A DNA stretch of 64,000 nt from JAIBJN01 sp035461525. GTDB lineage: Bacteria > Actinomycetota > Thermoleophilia > Gaiellales > Gaiellaceae. Shown piece after piece: positions 16,016 through 24,336 of the stretch (the first letter of the stretch is position 1; each line of letters starts with the position of its first letter). The position numbers and the translations under genes are program-made. The notes beneath the pieces were generated by a model, which saw nothing but the letters and a program-made list of their open reading frames with translations, had not been told where the DNA came from and ran no database searches. The DNA lies in contig DATHVD010000048.1 of the NCBI GenBank assembly GCA_035461525.1, positions 1 through 64,000 on the forward strand, written 5' to 3'.

Positions 16016-17280
16016 CCGCCAGCTCGCTCCTGCGCCGGGCGCGGCGCGTGATCCCGGGCGGCGTCAACTCGCCCGTGCGCGCGTGGAAGGCGGTCGGCGG
16101 CGGAGAGCCGCTCTTCGCCGTGCGCGGCGAGGGTCCGTACCTCGAGGACGCCGGCGGCGAGCGCTACGTGGACTGGGTGATGTCGTGGGGGCCGCTCGTC
16201 TTCGGGCACGCCGACCCCGAGGTCGTCGAGGCCGTGCAGGAGGCCGCGGCCGACGGCACGACCTTCGGGGCGCCGACGGAGCGCGAGGTCGAGCTCGCCG
16301 AGGAGCTCGTGGACGCCGTGCCCTCACTGGAGAAGGTGCGGCTCGTCTCCTCCGGGACCGAGGCGGCGATGAGCGCGCTCCGCCTGGCGCGCGGATTCAC
16401 GCGCCGCGACCGGGTGCTCAAGTTCGCCGGCTGCTACCACGGCCACGCCGACGCGCTGCTGGCGGAGGCAGGCTCCGGGATCGCGACCCTCGGCATCCCG
16501 TCGGGCCCCGGCGTGCCGACGGGCGCCGCCGCGGACACGCTCGTCGCGCCCTACAACGACACCGTCGCGGCCGCTGCCGCAGTCGAGCGCTGGGGCGAGG
16601 GCCTCGCGGCGATCGTCGTGGAGCCCGTCGCCGGGAACATGGGCGTCGTCCCGCCCGAGCCGGGCTTCCTCGAGACGTTGCGGGCGCTCTGCGACGCGAG
16701 CGGCGCGCTCCTCGTCTTCGACGAGGTCATCACCGGCTTCCGCGTCGCGCGCGGCGGCGTGCAGGAGCTCTCCGGCGTCTCTCCCGACCTCACGATCCTC
16801 GGCAAGATCGCCGGCGGCGGCCTGCCGCTCGCGGCCTTCGGCGGGCGCGCCGACGCCATGGACGAGCTCGCCCCCGCGGGCCCCGTCTACCAGGCGGGCA
16901 CGCTCTCCGGGAACCCGCTCGCCACCGCGGCCGCGCTCGTCGTCCTGCGGCGCCTGCGCGACCCCAGCGTCTACGAGCGGCTGGAGGAGGCTGGAGCGCG
17001 GCTCGAGTCGGGCCTCCGCGCGGCGGCCGCCGGGGAGCCCGTCTGCGTGCAGCGCGTGGGTGCGATGGCGACGATCTTCTTCCGCGAGGGCCCCGTGCGG
17101 GACTTCGAGGACGCGGCCGCGAGCGACACGGCGCGCTACGCCGCGTGGTTCCGGCACCTGCTCGAGCGCGGGATCTACGTCGCGCCCTCCCAGTTCGAGG
17201 CGCTCTTCCCGTCGACCGCGCACGGCGAGACCGAGATCGAGGCGACCGTGGAGGCGGCGCGTGACTTCTTCCGCGTCTGA
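16006..17280 (+). CDS. hemL: Glutamate-1-semialdehyde 2,1-aminomutase
   Basis: 424 residues from GTG 16006. PLP enzyme converting glutamate-1-semialdehyde to 5-aminolevulinate. Motifs: IPGGVNSPVRAW, SSGTEAAMSALRLAR, CYHGHAD, VFDEVITGFR and the PLP lysine in LGKIAGGGLP (K267). The frame also offers CTG 16012, overlapping the hemB stop as CTGA and giving MTASSLLRRARRVIPGG, a more usual length. The start is thus uncertain by two codons. Confidence 0.95.
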   Translation: MALTASSLLRRARRVIPGGVNSPVRAWKAVGGGEPLFAVRGEGPYLEDAGGERYVDWVMSWGPLVFGHADPEVVEAVQEAAADGTTFGAPTEREVELAEELVDAVPSLEKVRLVSSGTEAAMSALRLARGFTRRDRVLKFAGCYHGHADALLAEAGSGIATLGIPSGPGVPTGAAADTLVAPYNDTVAAAAAVERWGEGLAAIVVEPVAGNMGVVPPEPGFLETLRALCDASGALLVFDEVITGFRVARGGVQELSGVSPDLTILGKIAGGGLPLAAFGGRADAMDELAPAGPVYQAGTLSGNPLATAAALVVLRRLRDPSVYERLEEAGARLESGLRAAAAGEPVCVQRVGAMATIFFREGPVRDFEDAAASDTARYAAWFRHLLERGIYVAPSQFEALFPSTAHGETEIEATVEAARDFFRV

Positions 17281-17809
17281 GCTCGGCCTCTGGCAGACGA
17301 TCGCGCGCGAGGCCGCGCGCGAGAGCCAGCTCTGGGCGGCGGCGCTCCGGCCCGAGCCGCAGCGTGACGAGACGCCCGTCTTCTCCGAGCTCGCGCCGAG
17401 GCGCTACGCGGTCGGGCTCGAGTCGATCTACGAGGGCTACCTCCTCCACTACGGGCGCCCGCGGCTCTTCGCCCCCCGCGACTCGGACACTGCCGTCCTT
17501 CTCGGCGACTACCTCTACGCCCACGGTCTCGTCCGCGTGGCGGCGCACGGAGAGGTCACGGTCGTCTCCGACCTCGCCGAGCTGATCTCGCTCTGCTCCC
17601 AGCTCCGCGCCGAGCGCCGCGAGGGAGACGGGCCGGCCTGGGCCGGGACGGTGTCCGTCATCGGCGCTGCGGACGGACGGCTGGAGCACGGCCGCGCCGC
17701 CCTGCGGGCCCACGCCGACCCGGCGCCGCTCCGCGCGCTCGCCGAGCTCGAAGCCGGCGAGGACGCGGTCGCGCGCGCACTCGCCCTCCACCGCGGGCGC
17801 GTCCACTAA
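17261..17809 (+). CDS. Hypothetical protein, mostly helical
   Basis: 182 residues; GTG 17261 overlaps the end of hemL by 20 bases. YLLHYGRPRLFAP, DTAVLLGDYLYAHGLVRVA and DLAELISLCSQLRAE are helical and recall the helical core around the active site of polyprenyl synthases, but no DDxxD motif is present. I cannot name the family. Tight overlap with hemL suggests co-expression with haem genes; a polyprenyl synthase gene lies 6 kb downstream in the menaquinone block. Confidence 0.65.
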   Translation: MTSSASELGLWQTIAREAARESQLWAAALRPEPQRDETPVFSELAPRRYAVGLESIYEGYLLHYGRPRLFAPRDSDTAVLLGDYLYAHGLVRVAAHGEVTVVSDLAELISLCSQLRAERREGDGPAWAGTVSVIGAADGRLEHGRAALRAHADPAPLRALAELEAGEDAVARALALHRGRVH

Positions 17810-17812
17810 GAT
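17807..17812 (+). promoter_or_regulatory. -10 element TAAGAT, near-leaderless promoter
   Basis: TAAGAT overlaps the stop of the preceding gene and ends 9 bases before ATG 17822. Same pattern as the other leaderless sites, with two bases more. Confidence 0.45.
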
Positions 17813-17821
17813 CCTGGGGCG

Positions 17822-17992
17822 ATGAGCTCGTTCGCCGCAGCGCTCCTGCTCGCATCGGAGAAGACCCCCGCCGAGGAGGGCCGCGACATCATCCTCGCGA
17901 TGCTGGTCGTCGGCCTCGTCTTCGTCGCCGTCATCGCGCTCGGCGAGCTCTCGCGCTGGGTCGGCCGCCGCCGCGGCGGCGGGCTCCACTAG
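17822..17992 (+). CDS. Small single-helix membrane protein
   Basis: 56 residues. A short N-terminus (MSSFAAALLLASEKTPAEEG) is followed by one transmembrane helix (IILAMLVVGLVFVAVIALGEL) and a basic tail (SRWVGRRRGGG). It has its own -10 hexamer and lies just before the UbiD gene. Function unknown. The size and topology resemble accessory peptides of respiratory complexes, and the respiratory block begins right after it, but that is only positional. Confidence 0.6.
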   Translation: MSSFAAALLLASEKTPAEEGRDIILAMLVVGLVFVAVIALGELSRWVGRRRGGGLH

Positions 17993-18020
17993 ACCGACGC
18001 TCGCCCGACGCCGCGCCGGA

Positions 18021-18026
18021 TAGACT
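18021..18026 (+). promoter_or_regulatory. -10 element TAGACT, leaderless promoter
   Basis: TAGACT is followed by 7 bases and GTG 18034, the start of the UbiD-family gene. Identical in sequence and spacing to the site at 4795. Confidence 0.6.
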
Positions 18027-18033
18027 CGAGGCG

Positions 18034-19518
18034 GTGCCTCACGCCGATCTGCGCTCCTGGATCGACCTGCTCAAGCGGGAGGGCGAGCTGGTCGAGATCG
18101 ACGCCGAGGTCGATCCTCACCTCGAGATCACGGAGATCACGGATCGCGTGGTCAAGAGTGGCGGGCCGGCGCTCCTCTTCACGAACGTGAAGGGCTCCGA
18201 GCGCCCGCTTCTCATCAACCAGTTCGGCACCGAGCGGCGCACGTGTCTCGCCTTCGGCGTCGAGCGCCTCGACGACGTCGCGCGCAAGCTCGAGGACGTC
18301 CTCGAGATGCAGCCGCCGCAGGGGCTCGTCGAGAAGGTGAAGGGCCTCGGCAAGCTCAAGCGCCTCGCGGACTCGATGCCGAAGACGGTCTCGCGGGCCC
18401 CGTGCCAGGAGCTCGTGCTCGAGCCGGATCTCGACGCGCTCCCGATCCAGCACGCCTGGCCCGGCGACCCGGCGCCGTTCATCACGCTCCCGGCCGTGAT
18501 CACCAAGGACCCGCGCACCGGAGGGCGCAACGTGGGCATGTACCGGATGCAGAAGATCGACGCGCGCTCGACGTACATGCACTGGCAGATCCACAAGGAC
18601 GGCCGCGCCGACTGGCTCGCCGCCGAGGGATCGATCCCGGTGGCGGTCGCCCTCGGGCTCGATCCGATCACGGCGTACTCGGCGAGCGCGCCGCTCCCGA
18701 AGCACATCGACGAGATGATGCTCGCCGGCTTCCTCCGCGGCGAAGCCGTCGAGATGGTCAAGTGCAAGACGATCGACCTCGAGGTGCCCGCGCAGGCGGA
18801 GATCGTCCTCGAGGGGACGATCGAGGCGGGAGACATGGGGATCGAGGGGCCGTTCGGCGACCACACCGGCTACTACTCGCCGCCCGAGCCGTTCCCGATC
18901 TTCCGGCTGAGCGCGATGACGATGCGGCGGAACGCGATCTACCCGTCGATCGTCGTCGGCATCCCGCCGGCCGAGGACGCCTGGCTCGGAAAGGCGACCG
19001 AGCGCATCTTCCTGCCGGCGATCCGCATGACCGTCCCGGAGATCGTCGACTACGACCTGCCCGTGGCGGGCGCATTCCACAACTGCGTCATCGTCTCGGT
19101 GCGGAAGGCCTTTCCGGGGCACGCGAAGAAGGCGATGCACGCGATCTGGGGCCTCGGGATGCTCTCGCTCTCGAAGTCGGTCGTCGTCGTGGACGAGTTC
19201 GTCGACGTGCACGACTACGAGCAGGTCTTCTTCCACGTCTGCGCGAACGTCGACCCGAAGCGGGACGTGATCCTCAGCGAGGGGCCCCTCGACCAGCTCG
19301 ACCACGCGGCCGTGCTGCCCTCCTACGGCGGTAAGCTCGGGATCGACGCGACGCACAAGTGGCCGGAGGAAGGGGCGCGCGAGTGGCCGGAGCGGATCGA
19401 GATGACGGCGGAGGTCCGCGAGACGGTGGACCGCCGCTGGGAGGAGTACGGGATCGACCGGCGCGAGACTGGAAACGGCAGGATCTCCCGCGTCTTGAAG
19501 CAAACGGTACGTCGTTGA
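18034..19518 (+). CDS. UbiD family decarboxylase (menaquinone biosynthesis type)
   Basis: 494 residues, normal family length. DLRSWIDLLKREGELVEI at the start, FTNVKGSERPLLINQFG and the prenylated-FMN binding segment RNVGMYRMQ place it in the UbiD family. GPFGDHTGYYSPPEPFP and YPSIVVGIPPAEDAWLGKATE are also conserved. These enzymes remove a ring carboxylate using prenyl-FMN; the cofactor is made by UbiX, encoded at 22158. With mqnA, mqnC and mqnE nearby it is probably the decarboxylase of the futalosine menaquinone pathway. Confidence 0.9.
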   Translation: MPHADLRSWIDLLKREGELVEIDAEVDPHLEITEITDRVVKSGGPALLFTNVKGSERPLLINQFGTERRTCLAFGVERLDDVARKLEDVLEMQPPQGLVEKVKGLGKLKRLADSMPKTVSRAPCQELVLEPDLDALPIQHAWPGDPAPFITLPAVITKDPRTGGRNVGMYRMQKIDARSTYMHWQIHKDGRADWLAAEGSIPVAVALGLDPITAYSASAPLPKHIDEMMLAGFLRGEAVEMVKCKTIDLEVPAQAEIVLEGTIEAGDMGIEGPFGDHTGYYSPPEPFPIFRLSAMTMRRNAIYPSIVVGIPPAEDAWLGKATERIFLPAIRMTVPEIVDYDLPVAGAFHNCVIVSVRKAFPGHAKKAMHAIWGLGMLSLSKSVVVVDEFVDVHDYEQVFFHVCANVDPKRDVILSEGPLDQLDHAAVLPSYGGKLGIDATHKWPEEGAREWPERIEMTAEVRETVDRRWEEYGIDRRETGNGRISRVLKQTVRR

Positions 19519-19544
19519 CAGGATCCCGCGCGCGAGGGAAGAAT
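19514..19544 (+). promoter_or_regulatory. Candidate promoter of the cytochrome bc operon
   Basis: TTGACA (19514-19519) is followed, 19 bases on, by AAGAAT (19539-19544). The -35 matches the vegetative consensus, but the spacer is long. It overlaps the end of the UbiD gene and lies about 40 bases before the Rieske gene. Confidence 0.35.
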
Positions 19545-19586
19545 GCCCGACGCTCGTAGAGGTGAGGAGCGGACGAAGGGAGGCGG

Positions 19587-20513
19587 GTGGCGGACGAGCT
19601 AGAGCGTCCTGAGGAAGCCCCGGAGGAGGGCGGCGCGCCCCATCTCCCGCCGCCGACGATCTGGCCCTTCGCGTTCGCGGCGGCGATCGCGCTCGTCCTC
19701 GTCGGGCTGATCGTCTCGATCTGGGCGACGGTGATCGGGCTCGTGCTCGGCGTCGTCTTCGGGTTCCTGTGGATCCGCGACGTCACGCGCGAGGTGCGGG
19801 CCGCACCCGAGCCCGTCGAGGCCGCCGCGCCGGCCGTGGTCGAGGAGGAGGGGCCGGCCGGGGAGCCGCAGCGCTTCGAGCGCTCCAAGTTCCTCGAGGG
19901 CGCCACGCTCGGGATCGGCGCCGTCATCGGCGGCATCGTCACGGTGCCGGCCCTCGGCTTCGCCGTCGCCCCGGCCTTCGTGGGCCAGGACTATCCGGAC
20001 GTCGACCTCGGCTCGCTCGACGAGTACCCCGAGGGCGAGTGGCAGATCGTCACGTTCACGTCCGACCCGGAGCAGGGGACCGTCTCCCGCCGCACCGCCT
20101 TCATCCGCAACAACGGCCTCAGGGACTCGGTGCCGAGCTTCACGATCCTCTCGAACCGCTGCGTGCATCTCGGCTGCCCGACGCAGCCGCAGGGGCCTCC
20201 CGGAGAGCCGCGCGACATCGAGGCTGCGGGCGAGACGGTCACGATCCAGCCCACGCAGCCTTCCGCCTTCGGCTGCCCCTGCCACGGCGGCGCCTACGAC
20301 ATCGAGGGCAACCGCACGGCCGGCCCGCCCGTCCGGGCGCTCGACCGCTACGAGTACTCGATCGTGAACGGCAACCTCCAGCTGGGCGCGCCGTACAGCG
20401 TCGGCAACGTCGAGGGCACCGGCACCGAGGCCGTCGTCTATCGCTACAAGGTCGCCGACCCGGGCGTGCACGTGGACGGCGTCTCGCAGGTCCTCTACCC
20501 CTACGTCCCGTGA
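19587..20513 (+). CDS. qcrA: Cytochrome bc complex Rieske iron-sulfur subunit
   Basis: 308 residues. Three hydrophobic helices near the N-terminus (two at 25-63, one at 105-131) precede the soluble Rieske domain. The [2Fe-2S] ligands are in CVHLGC (C192, H194, C197) and CPCHGG (C230, C232, H233). It passes electrons from menaquinol to cytochrome c in the bc complex. GTG 19587 has AAGGGAGG immediately upstream. The extra N-terminal helices follow the actinobacterial QcrA plan. Confidence 0.95.
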   Translation: MADELERPEEAPEEGGAPHLPPPTIWPFAFAAAIALVLVGLIVSIWATVIGLVLGVVFGFLWIRDVTREVRAAPEPVEAAAPAVVEEEGPAGEPQRFERSKFLEGATLGIGAVIGGIVTVPALGFAVAPAFVGQDYPDVDLGSLDEYPEGEWQIVTFTSDPEQGTVSRRTAFIRNNGLRDSVPSFTILSNRCVHLGCPTQPQGPPGEPRDIEAAGETVTIQPTQPSAFGCPCHGGAYDIEGNRTAGPPVRALDRYEYSIVNGNLQLGAPYSVGNVEGTGTEAVVYRYKVADPGVHVDGVSQVLYPYVP

Positions 20514-20524
20514 GAGCGAGCTAG

Positions 20525-21334
20525 ATGGCGCGGGTGAAGTCGAAGCGGCGCCAGCAGGTCGAGCACGCCGTCCTCCTCCCGGTCGATTGGCTCGAGGAGC
20601 GCTCCGGGCTCGTCGGCGGGCTCAAGTACTTCCTCTTCCGCAAGGTCCCGCGCGACTCGAGCTGGTTCCATACGCTCGGGTCGGCGACGCTGACGGCCTT
20701 CATCGTCCAGACGGTCACCGGCGTGATCCTGGCCATGTACTACAAGCCGTCGCCGAACGAGGCGTACGCGTCCATCCAGAACATCACCAACGAGCTCACG
20801 CTCGGGTGGCTCGTCCGCGGCATGCACCGCTGGGGCGCGAGCGTCTTCATCATCCTCCTCTTCCTGCACATGGGGCGCGTCTTCCTCTTCGGCGCCTACA
20901 AGTACCCGCGCGAGCTCAACTGGCTCATCGGCGTGCTCCTCCTCGTGCTCGCGATGCTGGAGGGCTTCACCGGCTACCTGCTCCCATGGGACGAGACCGC
21001 GTACTGGGCGACCGTCGTCGGCATCAACCTGAACGCGACCGCCCCCTTCCTCGGGCCCTTCATCGCCGACTTCCTCCGCGGAGGCGCCGAGATCGGGCCG
21101 GACACGTTAGCCCGCTTCTACTCGCTGCACATGCTCCTGATCCCGGGGGCGCTGATCGGCCTGATCACGCTGCACCTCTACCTCGTCGTCCGCCTCGGCG
21201 TCACGTCGCCGCCCTGGTCGGACGAGGCCGCCGGTGAGGAGCGCGAGGAGGTCGTGACCGCGCGCCGCGGCCTCGTCGAGCCGAGGCCCCGCGGCAACGG
21301 CTCCGTCAACGGGGAAGGACGGTCCGGGGAATGA
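20525..21334 (+). CDS. qcrB: Cytochrome b, N-terminal (b6-like) subunit
   Basis: 269 residues, four core transmembrane helices. The haem-b histidine pairs are in RGMHRWGASVF with LFLHMGRVF, and in FYSLHMLLIPG with LITLHLYLVV. It ends after the fourth helix, so the quinol-site C-terminal half is a separate protein, as in cytochrome b6 and Bacillus QcrB. The tail (residues about 235-269) is soluble and charged. It overlaps the next gene by four bases (ATGA). Confidence 0.95.
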   Translation: MARVKSKRRQQVEHAVLLPVDWLEERSGLVGGLKYFLFRKVPRDSSWFHTLGSATLTAFIVQTVTGVILAMYYKPSPNEAYASIQNITNELTLGWLVRGMHRWGASVFIILLFLHMGRVFLFGAYKYPRELNWLIGVLLLVLAMLEGFTGYLLPWDETAYWATVVGINLNATAPFLGPFIADFLRGGAEIGPDTLARFYSLHMLLIPGALIGLITLHLYLVVRLGVTSPPWSDEAAGEEREEVVTARRGLVEPRPRGNGSVNGEGRSGE

Positions 21335-22143
21335 GCAACGAGCAAGAGCGCGCGTACTTCAAGCGCTACAAGGAGGACGTCGAGAAGCGCGGAAAGGCCT
21401 TCTACCCGTACGCGATGTTCCACGACACGGTGATGAGCCTCGTCGTCGTGAGCGTCACCGTGGCCCTCGCGGCGGTCTGGTTCTACACCTCCGGCGAGGA
21501 GGCCGGCGACGCGGGCGTCCTCGGCCCCCGCTACACGGAGGAGGCAGATCCCGGCACGACCTCGTTCATCCCTCGCCCGGACTGGTACTTCTTCTTCCTC
21601 TTCTACCTCCTGCGCATCTTCAAGTGGCCGGACTCGGTCATCCTCGGCACGGTCGGCATCCCGACGATCGCGCTCATCCTCCTCTTCGCGCTCCCCTTCG
21701 TCGACCGCCGCCGCGAGCGGCGGCTCTCGCGCCGGCCCGTCGCGGTCGTCGCGGCGGCCCTCGTCATCGCCTCGATGGGCATCCTCACGTGGGAGGGCGC
21801 GACGGCCGAGGAGTCGCTCGCCTCCGAGAACGTCGAGCTCGTCGATCAGTGGGCGGAGGAACAGGGCCTGTCGGAGGAGGGCGTCCAGGGCGCAACCCTC
21901 TTCGCGCAGTCCGGCTGCCAGAGCTGTCACACGTACCTGGGCTCCGGCTCCCAGAACCTCGGCGCGCCGGACCTCTCCGACATCGGCGCGAGGCGGGGGC
22001 AGGAGGAGCTCGTCGCGTACGTCCGCAACCCGGCCGACTTCGGCAACACCGTCATGCCCGCCTACGAGGAGCTGGGCGAGGAGAACCTCCAGCTCCTGGG
22101 CACCTTCCTGGCCGAGTCTACGGGCGAGGGCGGCGGCGGGTAG
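21331..22143 (+). CDS. qcrC: Subunit IV-cytochrome c fusion of the bc complex
   Basis: 270 residues. The N-terminal part is a subunit IV-like cytochrome b C-terminus with about three helices and PDWYFFFLFYLLR (83-95), equivalent to the PEWY quinol-site motif. A further helix (about 135-153) leads to a monohaem cytochrome c domain with CQSCH (196-200) and a distal methionine in NTVMPAYEEL. The layout matches Bacillus QcrC. It completes the menaquinol-cytochrome c reductase. Confidence 0.93.
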   Translation: MSNEQERAYFKRYKEDVEKRGKAFYPYAMFHDTVMSLVVVSVTVALAAVWFYTSGEEAGDAGVLGPRYTEEADPGTTSFIPRPDWYFFFLFYLLRIFKWPDSVILGTVGIPTIALILLFALPFVDRRRERRLSRRPVAVVAAALVIASMGILTWEGATAEESLASENVELVDQWAEEQGLSEEGVQGATLFAQSGCQSCHTYLGSGSQNLGAPDLSDIGARRGQEELVAYVRNPADFGNTVMPAYEELGEENLQLLGTFLAESTGEGGGG

Positions 22144-22157
22144 CCGGCCGCGGCCCC

Positions 22158-22742
22158 GTGAACGTCTTCCTCGGCATCACCGGCGCCTCGGGCGCCCCCT
22201 ATGCCGCGCGGCTTCTGCGGGCGCTCTCCGGCGCCGGGGTCGACGTCGGCCTTTGCATCTCCGACGCCGGCGTGCAGGTCTGCGCCACCGAGCTCTACGA
22301 CGACATCGCGCTTTCGCGCGAGGAGGTGACGGCGCGGCTCGTGGAGGGGCTCGACGGCGTCGACGTCGTCGGCCTGCGCGACTACACGACGCCGTACGCG
22401 AGCGGCTCGGCGCGGGTGGACGGGTACGTCGTCTGCCCCTGCTCGATGTCCACGGCCGCGTCGATCGCCGCCGGCGCGATGGCGAACCTCGTCCACCGGG
22501 CCGCCTCGGTGGCGCTCAAGGAGGAGCGAAAGCTGATCCTCGTCCCGCGCGAGACGCCGCTCTCGACGATCCACCTGGAGAACCTGCTCAGGCTGCGCCG
22601 CGCGGGCGCGACCGTCCTCTTCGCGGCGCCGGGCTTCTACCAGTCTCCCCGGACGGTCGACGATCTGGTCAACTTCGTGGTGGCGCGATGCCTGGACCAG
22701 CTCGGAATCGACCAGACGCTCGTCGGCAGGTGGGGCCAGTGA
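22158..22742 (+). CDS. ubiX: Flavin prenyltransferase (UbiX family)
   Basis: 194 residues. The family N-terminus (V)NVFLGITGASGAPYAARLL, then VCPCSMSTAASIAAGAMANLVHRAA and RKLILVPRETPLSTIHLENLL, are diagnostic. It makes prenyl-FMN, the cofactor of the UbiD-type decarboxylase encoded at 18034. The two lie either side of qcrABC, so cofactor and enzyme are co-ordinated. GTG 22158 begins the first strand; no strong ribosome binding site. Confidence 0.94.
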   Translation: MNVFLGITGASGAPYAARLLRALSGAGVDVGLCISDAGVQVCATELYDDIALSREEVTARLVEGLDGVDVVGLRDYTTPYASGSARVDGYVVCPCSMSTAASIAAGAMANLVHRAASVALKEERKLILVPRETPLSTIHLENLLRLRRAGATVLFAAPGFYQSPRTVDDLVNFVVARCLDQLGIDQTLVGRWGQ

Positions 22743-23419
22743 GCTCGGGAACGCTCGCCCCGGCCGCCGTCGAGGCCATGTTCGACCGGATCTCGCCGGT
22801 CTACGACGCCATGAACCGGATCATGACCGCCGGCCTCGACCGCCGCTGGCGCGCGCTTGCCGCCGGGAGCGCGGTTCGTCCCGGGGACGAGGTCCTCGAC
22901 GCGTGCTGCGGCACCGGCGACCTCGCGCTCGCCGCGGAGCTGGCCGGCGGCCGCGTCACCGGACTCGACTTCTCCGAGCGCATGCTGGAACGGGCGCGGC
23001 GGAAGTCGGCGACCGTGCGCTGGCTGCGCGGCGACGTCATGGCGCTCCCCTTCGAGGACGCGAGCTTCGACGCCGCCACCGTCGGCTTCGGCATCCGCAA
23101 CGTGGACGACCTCGAGGGCGGCCTGCGCGAGCTCGCGCGCGTGCTCAGGCCCGGCGCGCGCCTTGCCTGCCTCGAGATCACGCGCCCGCGGGGGGCTCTG
23201 CGGCCGTTCTTCCGGCTCTGGTTCGACGGAGTCGTGCCGCTCCTCGGCAGGCTCCTGCCCGGGGGGGCCGCGTACACGTACCTGCCGGCGAGCGTCCGCC
23301 GCTTCCCCGGCCCCGACGACCTTGCCGTCGTCATGCGCCGCGCGGGGTTCGAGGAGGTCGAGTGGCGCCTACTCGGCGGCGGGATCGTCGCTCTCCACGT
23401 CGCCCGGCGGCCCACGTGA
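22739..23419 (+). CDS. menG: Demethylmenaquinone methyltransferase (UbiE/MenG)
   Basis: 226 residues. Last step of menaquinone synthesis. UbiE family motifs: VEAMFDRISPVYDAMNRIMT, the SAM site VLDACCGTGDLALA, VGFGIRNVDDLEGGLRELARVLRPG and YTYLPASVRRFPGPDDLA. The start overlaps the ubiX stop (GTGA) and its stop overlaps the next start, so ubiX, menG, the polyprenyl synthase gene and mqnE form a coupled series. Confidence 0.95.
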   Translation: MSSGTLAPAAVEAMFDRISPVYDAMNRIMTAGLDRRWRALAAGSAVRPGDEVLDACCGTGDLALAAELAGGRVTGLDFSERMLERARRKSATVRWLRGDVMALPFEDASFDAATVGFGIRNVDDLEGGLRELARVLRPGARLACLEITRPRGALRPFFRLWFDGVVPLLGRLLPGGAAYTYLPASVRRFPGPDDLAVVMRRAGFEEVEWRLLGGGIVALHVARRPT

Positions 23420-24336
23420 ACGCGCTCGCCACCGTCCGCTCCGCTCCCGGCCTCGACGCGTACCTCGCGCTCCTCGAGGAGCGGCTCGAGAGCGCTGTGG
23501 CGTCCCACCCCGGCGTCGTTGCGGCCATCGGCGTCGACACGCTCTCGGCGGGGGGAAAGCGCCTGCGGCCGGTGCTCGTCTTCCTCTGCACCCCGACCGA
23601 CCTCCGCACGGAAGAGCGGGCCGTGGCCGGCGGTGCCGCCGTGGAGCTCGTGCACATGGCCACGCTCGTCCACGACGACCTCCTCGACGGCGCAGACCTC
23701 CGCCGCGGCCGCCCGACCGCCTGGGCCGAGCATGGCGAGGAGGCCGCCAAGGCGGCCGGAGACTACCTCTTCGCCCGCGCCTTCGCCGAGCTCTCGGCGA
23801 CGGGCGACGCGGCGGCGGTTGCGGTCCTCGCCGACGCGGCGCTCGCGCTCGCCCGCGGCGAGGCGCTCCAGCGCCGCCAGGCCTACCGGCCCGACACGAC
23901 GGTAGAGGAGTACCTCGCCCGCTGCTCGCTCAAGACGGGGAAGCTCTTCGAGGCCGCGTGCGTCCTCGGCGGGCGCCGGCCCGAGCTCGGCGCCTTCGGC
24001 CTCGCCCTCGGGGTCGCCTTCCAGATCGCGGACGACATCCTCGACTGCACCGGGGAGTTCGACACGACCGGCAAGGCGCCGGGGGTCGACCTCCGCGACG
24101 GGACGCCGACGCTGCCTCTCATCCTCGCCGCCCGCGTCGACGCGCTCGTCCGGCGGGCCCTCGCCGGCGAGCCGATCGACGGCGCCCTCGAGCGGGTGGC
24201 CGCGACCGGGGCCATCGAGGTCGCGCGGGGGCTCGCGCTCGAGTACGCCGCCCGCGCGAGGGCCGCTCTCGACGGCGAGCCCGACCGGGCTTCCCTCGAG
24301 GCGCTCACGCACCTTGTGGTAGACAGGGACGGATGA
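23416..24336 (+). CDS. Polyprenyl diphosphate synthase
   Basis: 306 residues, trans-type isoprenyl diphosphate synthase. First aspartate-rich motif HDDLLDGADLRRGRPT (DDLLD, 87-91) and second QIADDILDCTG; GGKRLRP near residue 46. It builds the isoprenoid chain, here most likely the menaquinone side chain given the neighbours. Chain length cannot be read with certainty. Overlaps menG and mqnE by four bases each. Confidence 0.92.
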   Translation: MNALATVRSAPGLDAYLALLEERLESAVASHPGVVAAIGVDTLSAGGKRLRPVLVFLCTPTDLRTEERAVAGGAAVELVHMATLVHDDLLDGADLRRGRPTAWAEHGEEAAKAAGDYLFARAFAELSATGDAAAVAVLADAALALARGEALQRRQAYRPDTTVEEYLARCSLKTGKLFEAACVLGGRRPELGAFGLALGVAFQIADDILDCTGEFDTTGKAPGVDLRDGTPTLPLILAARVDALVRRALAGEPIDGALERVAATGAIEVARGLALEYAARARAALDGEPDRASLEALTHLVVDRDG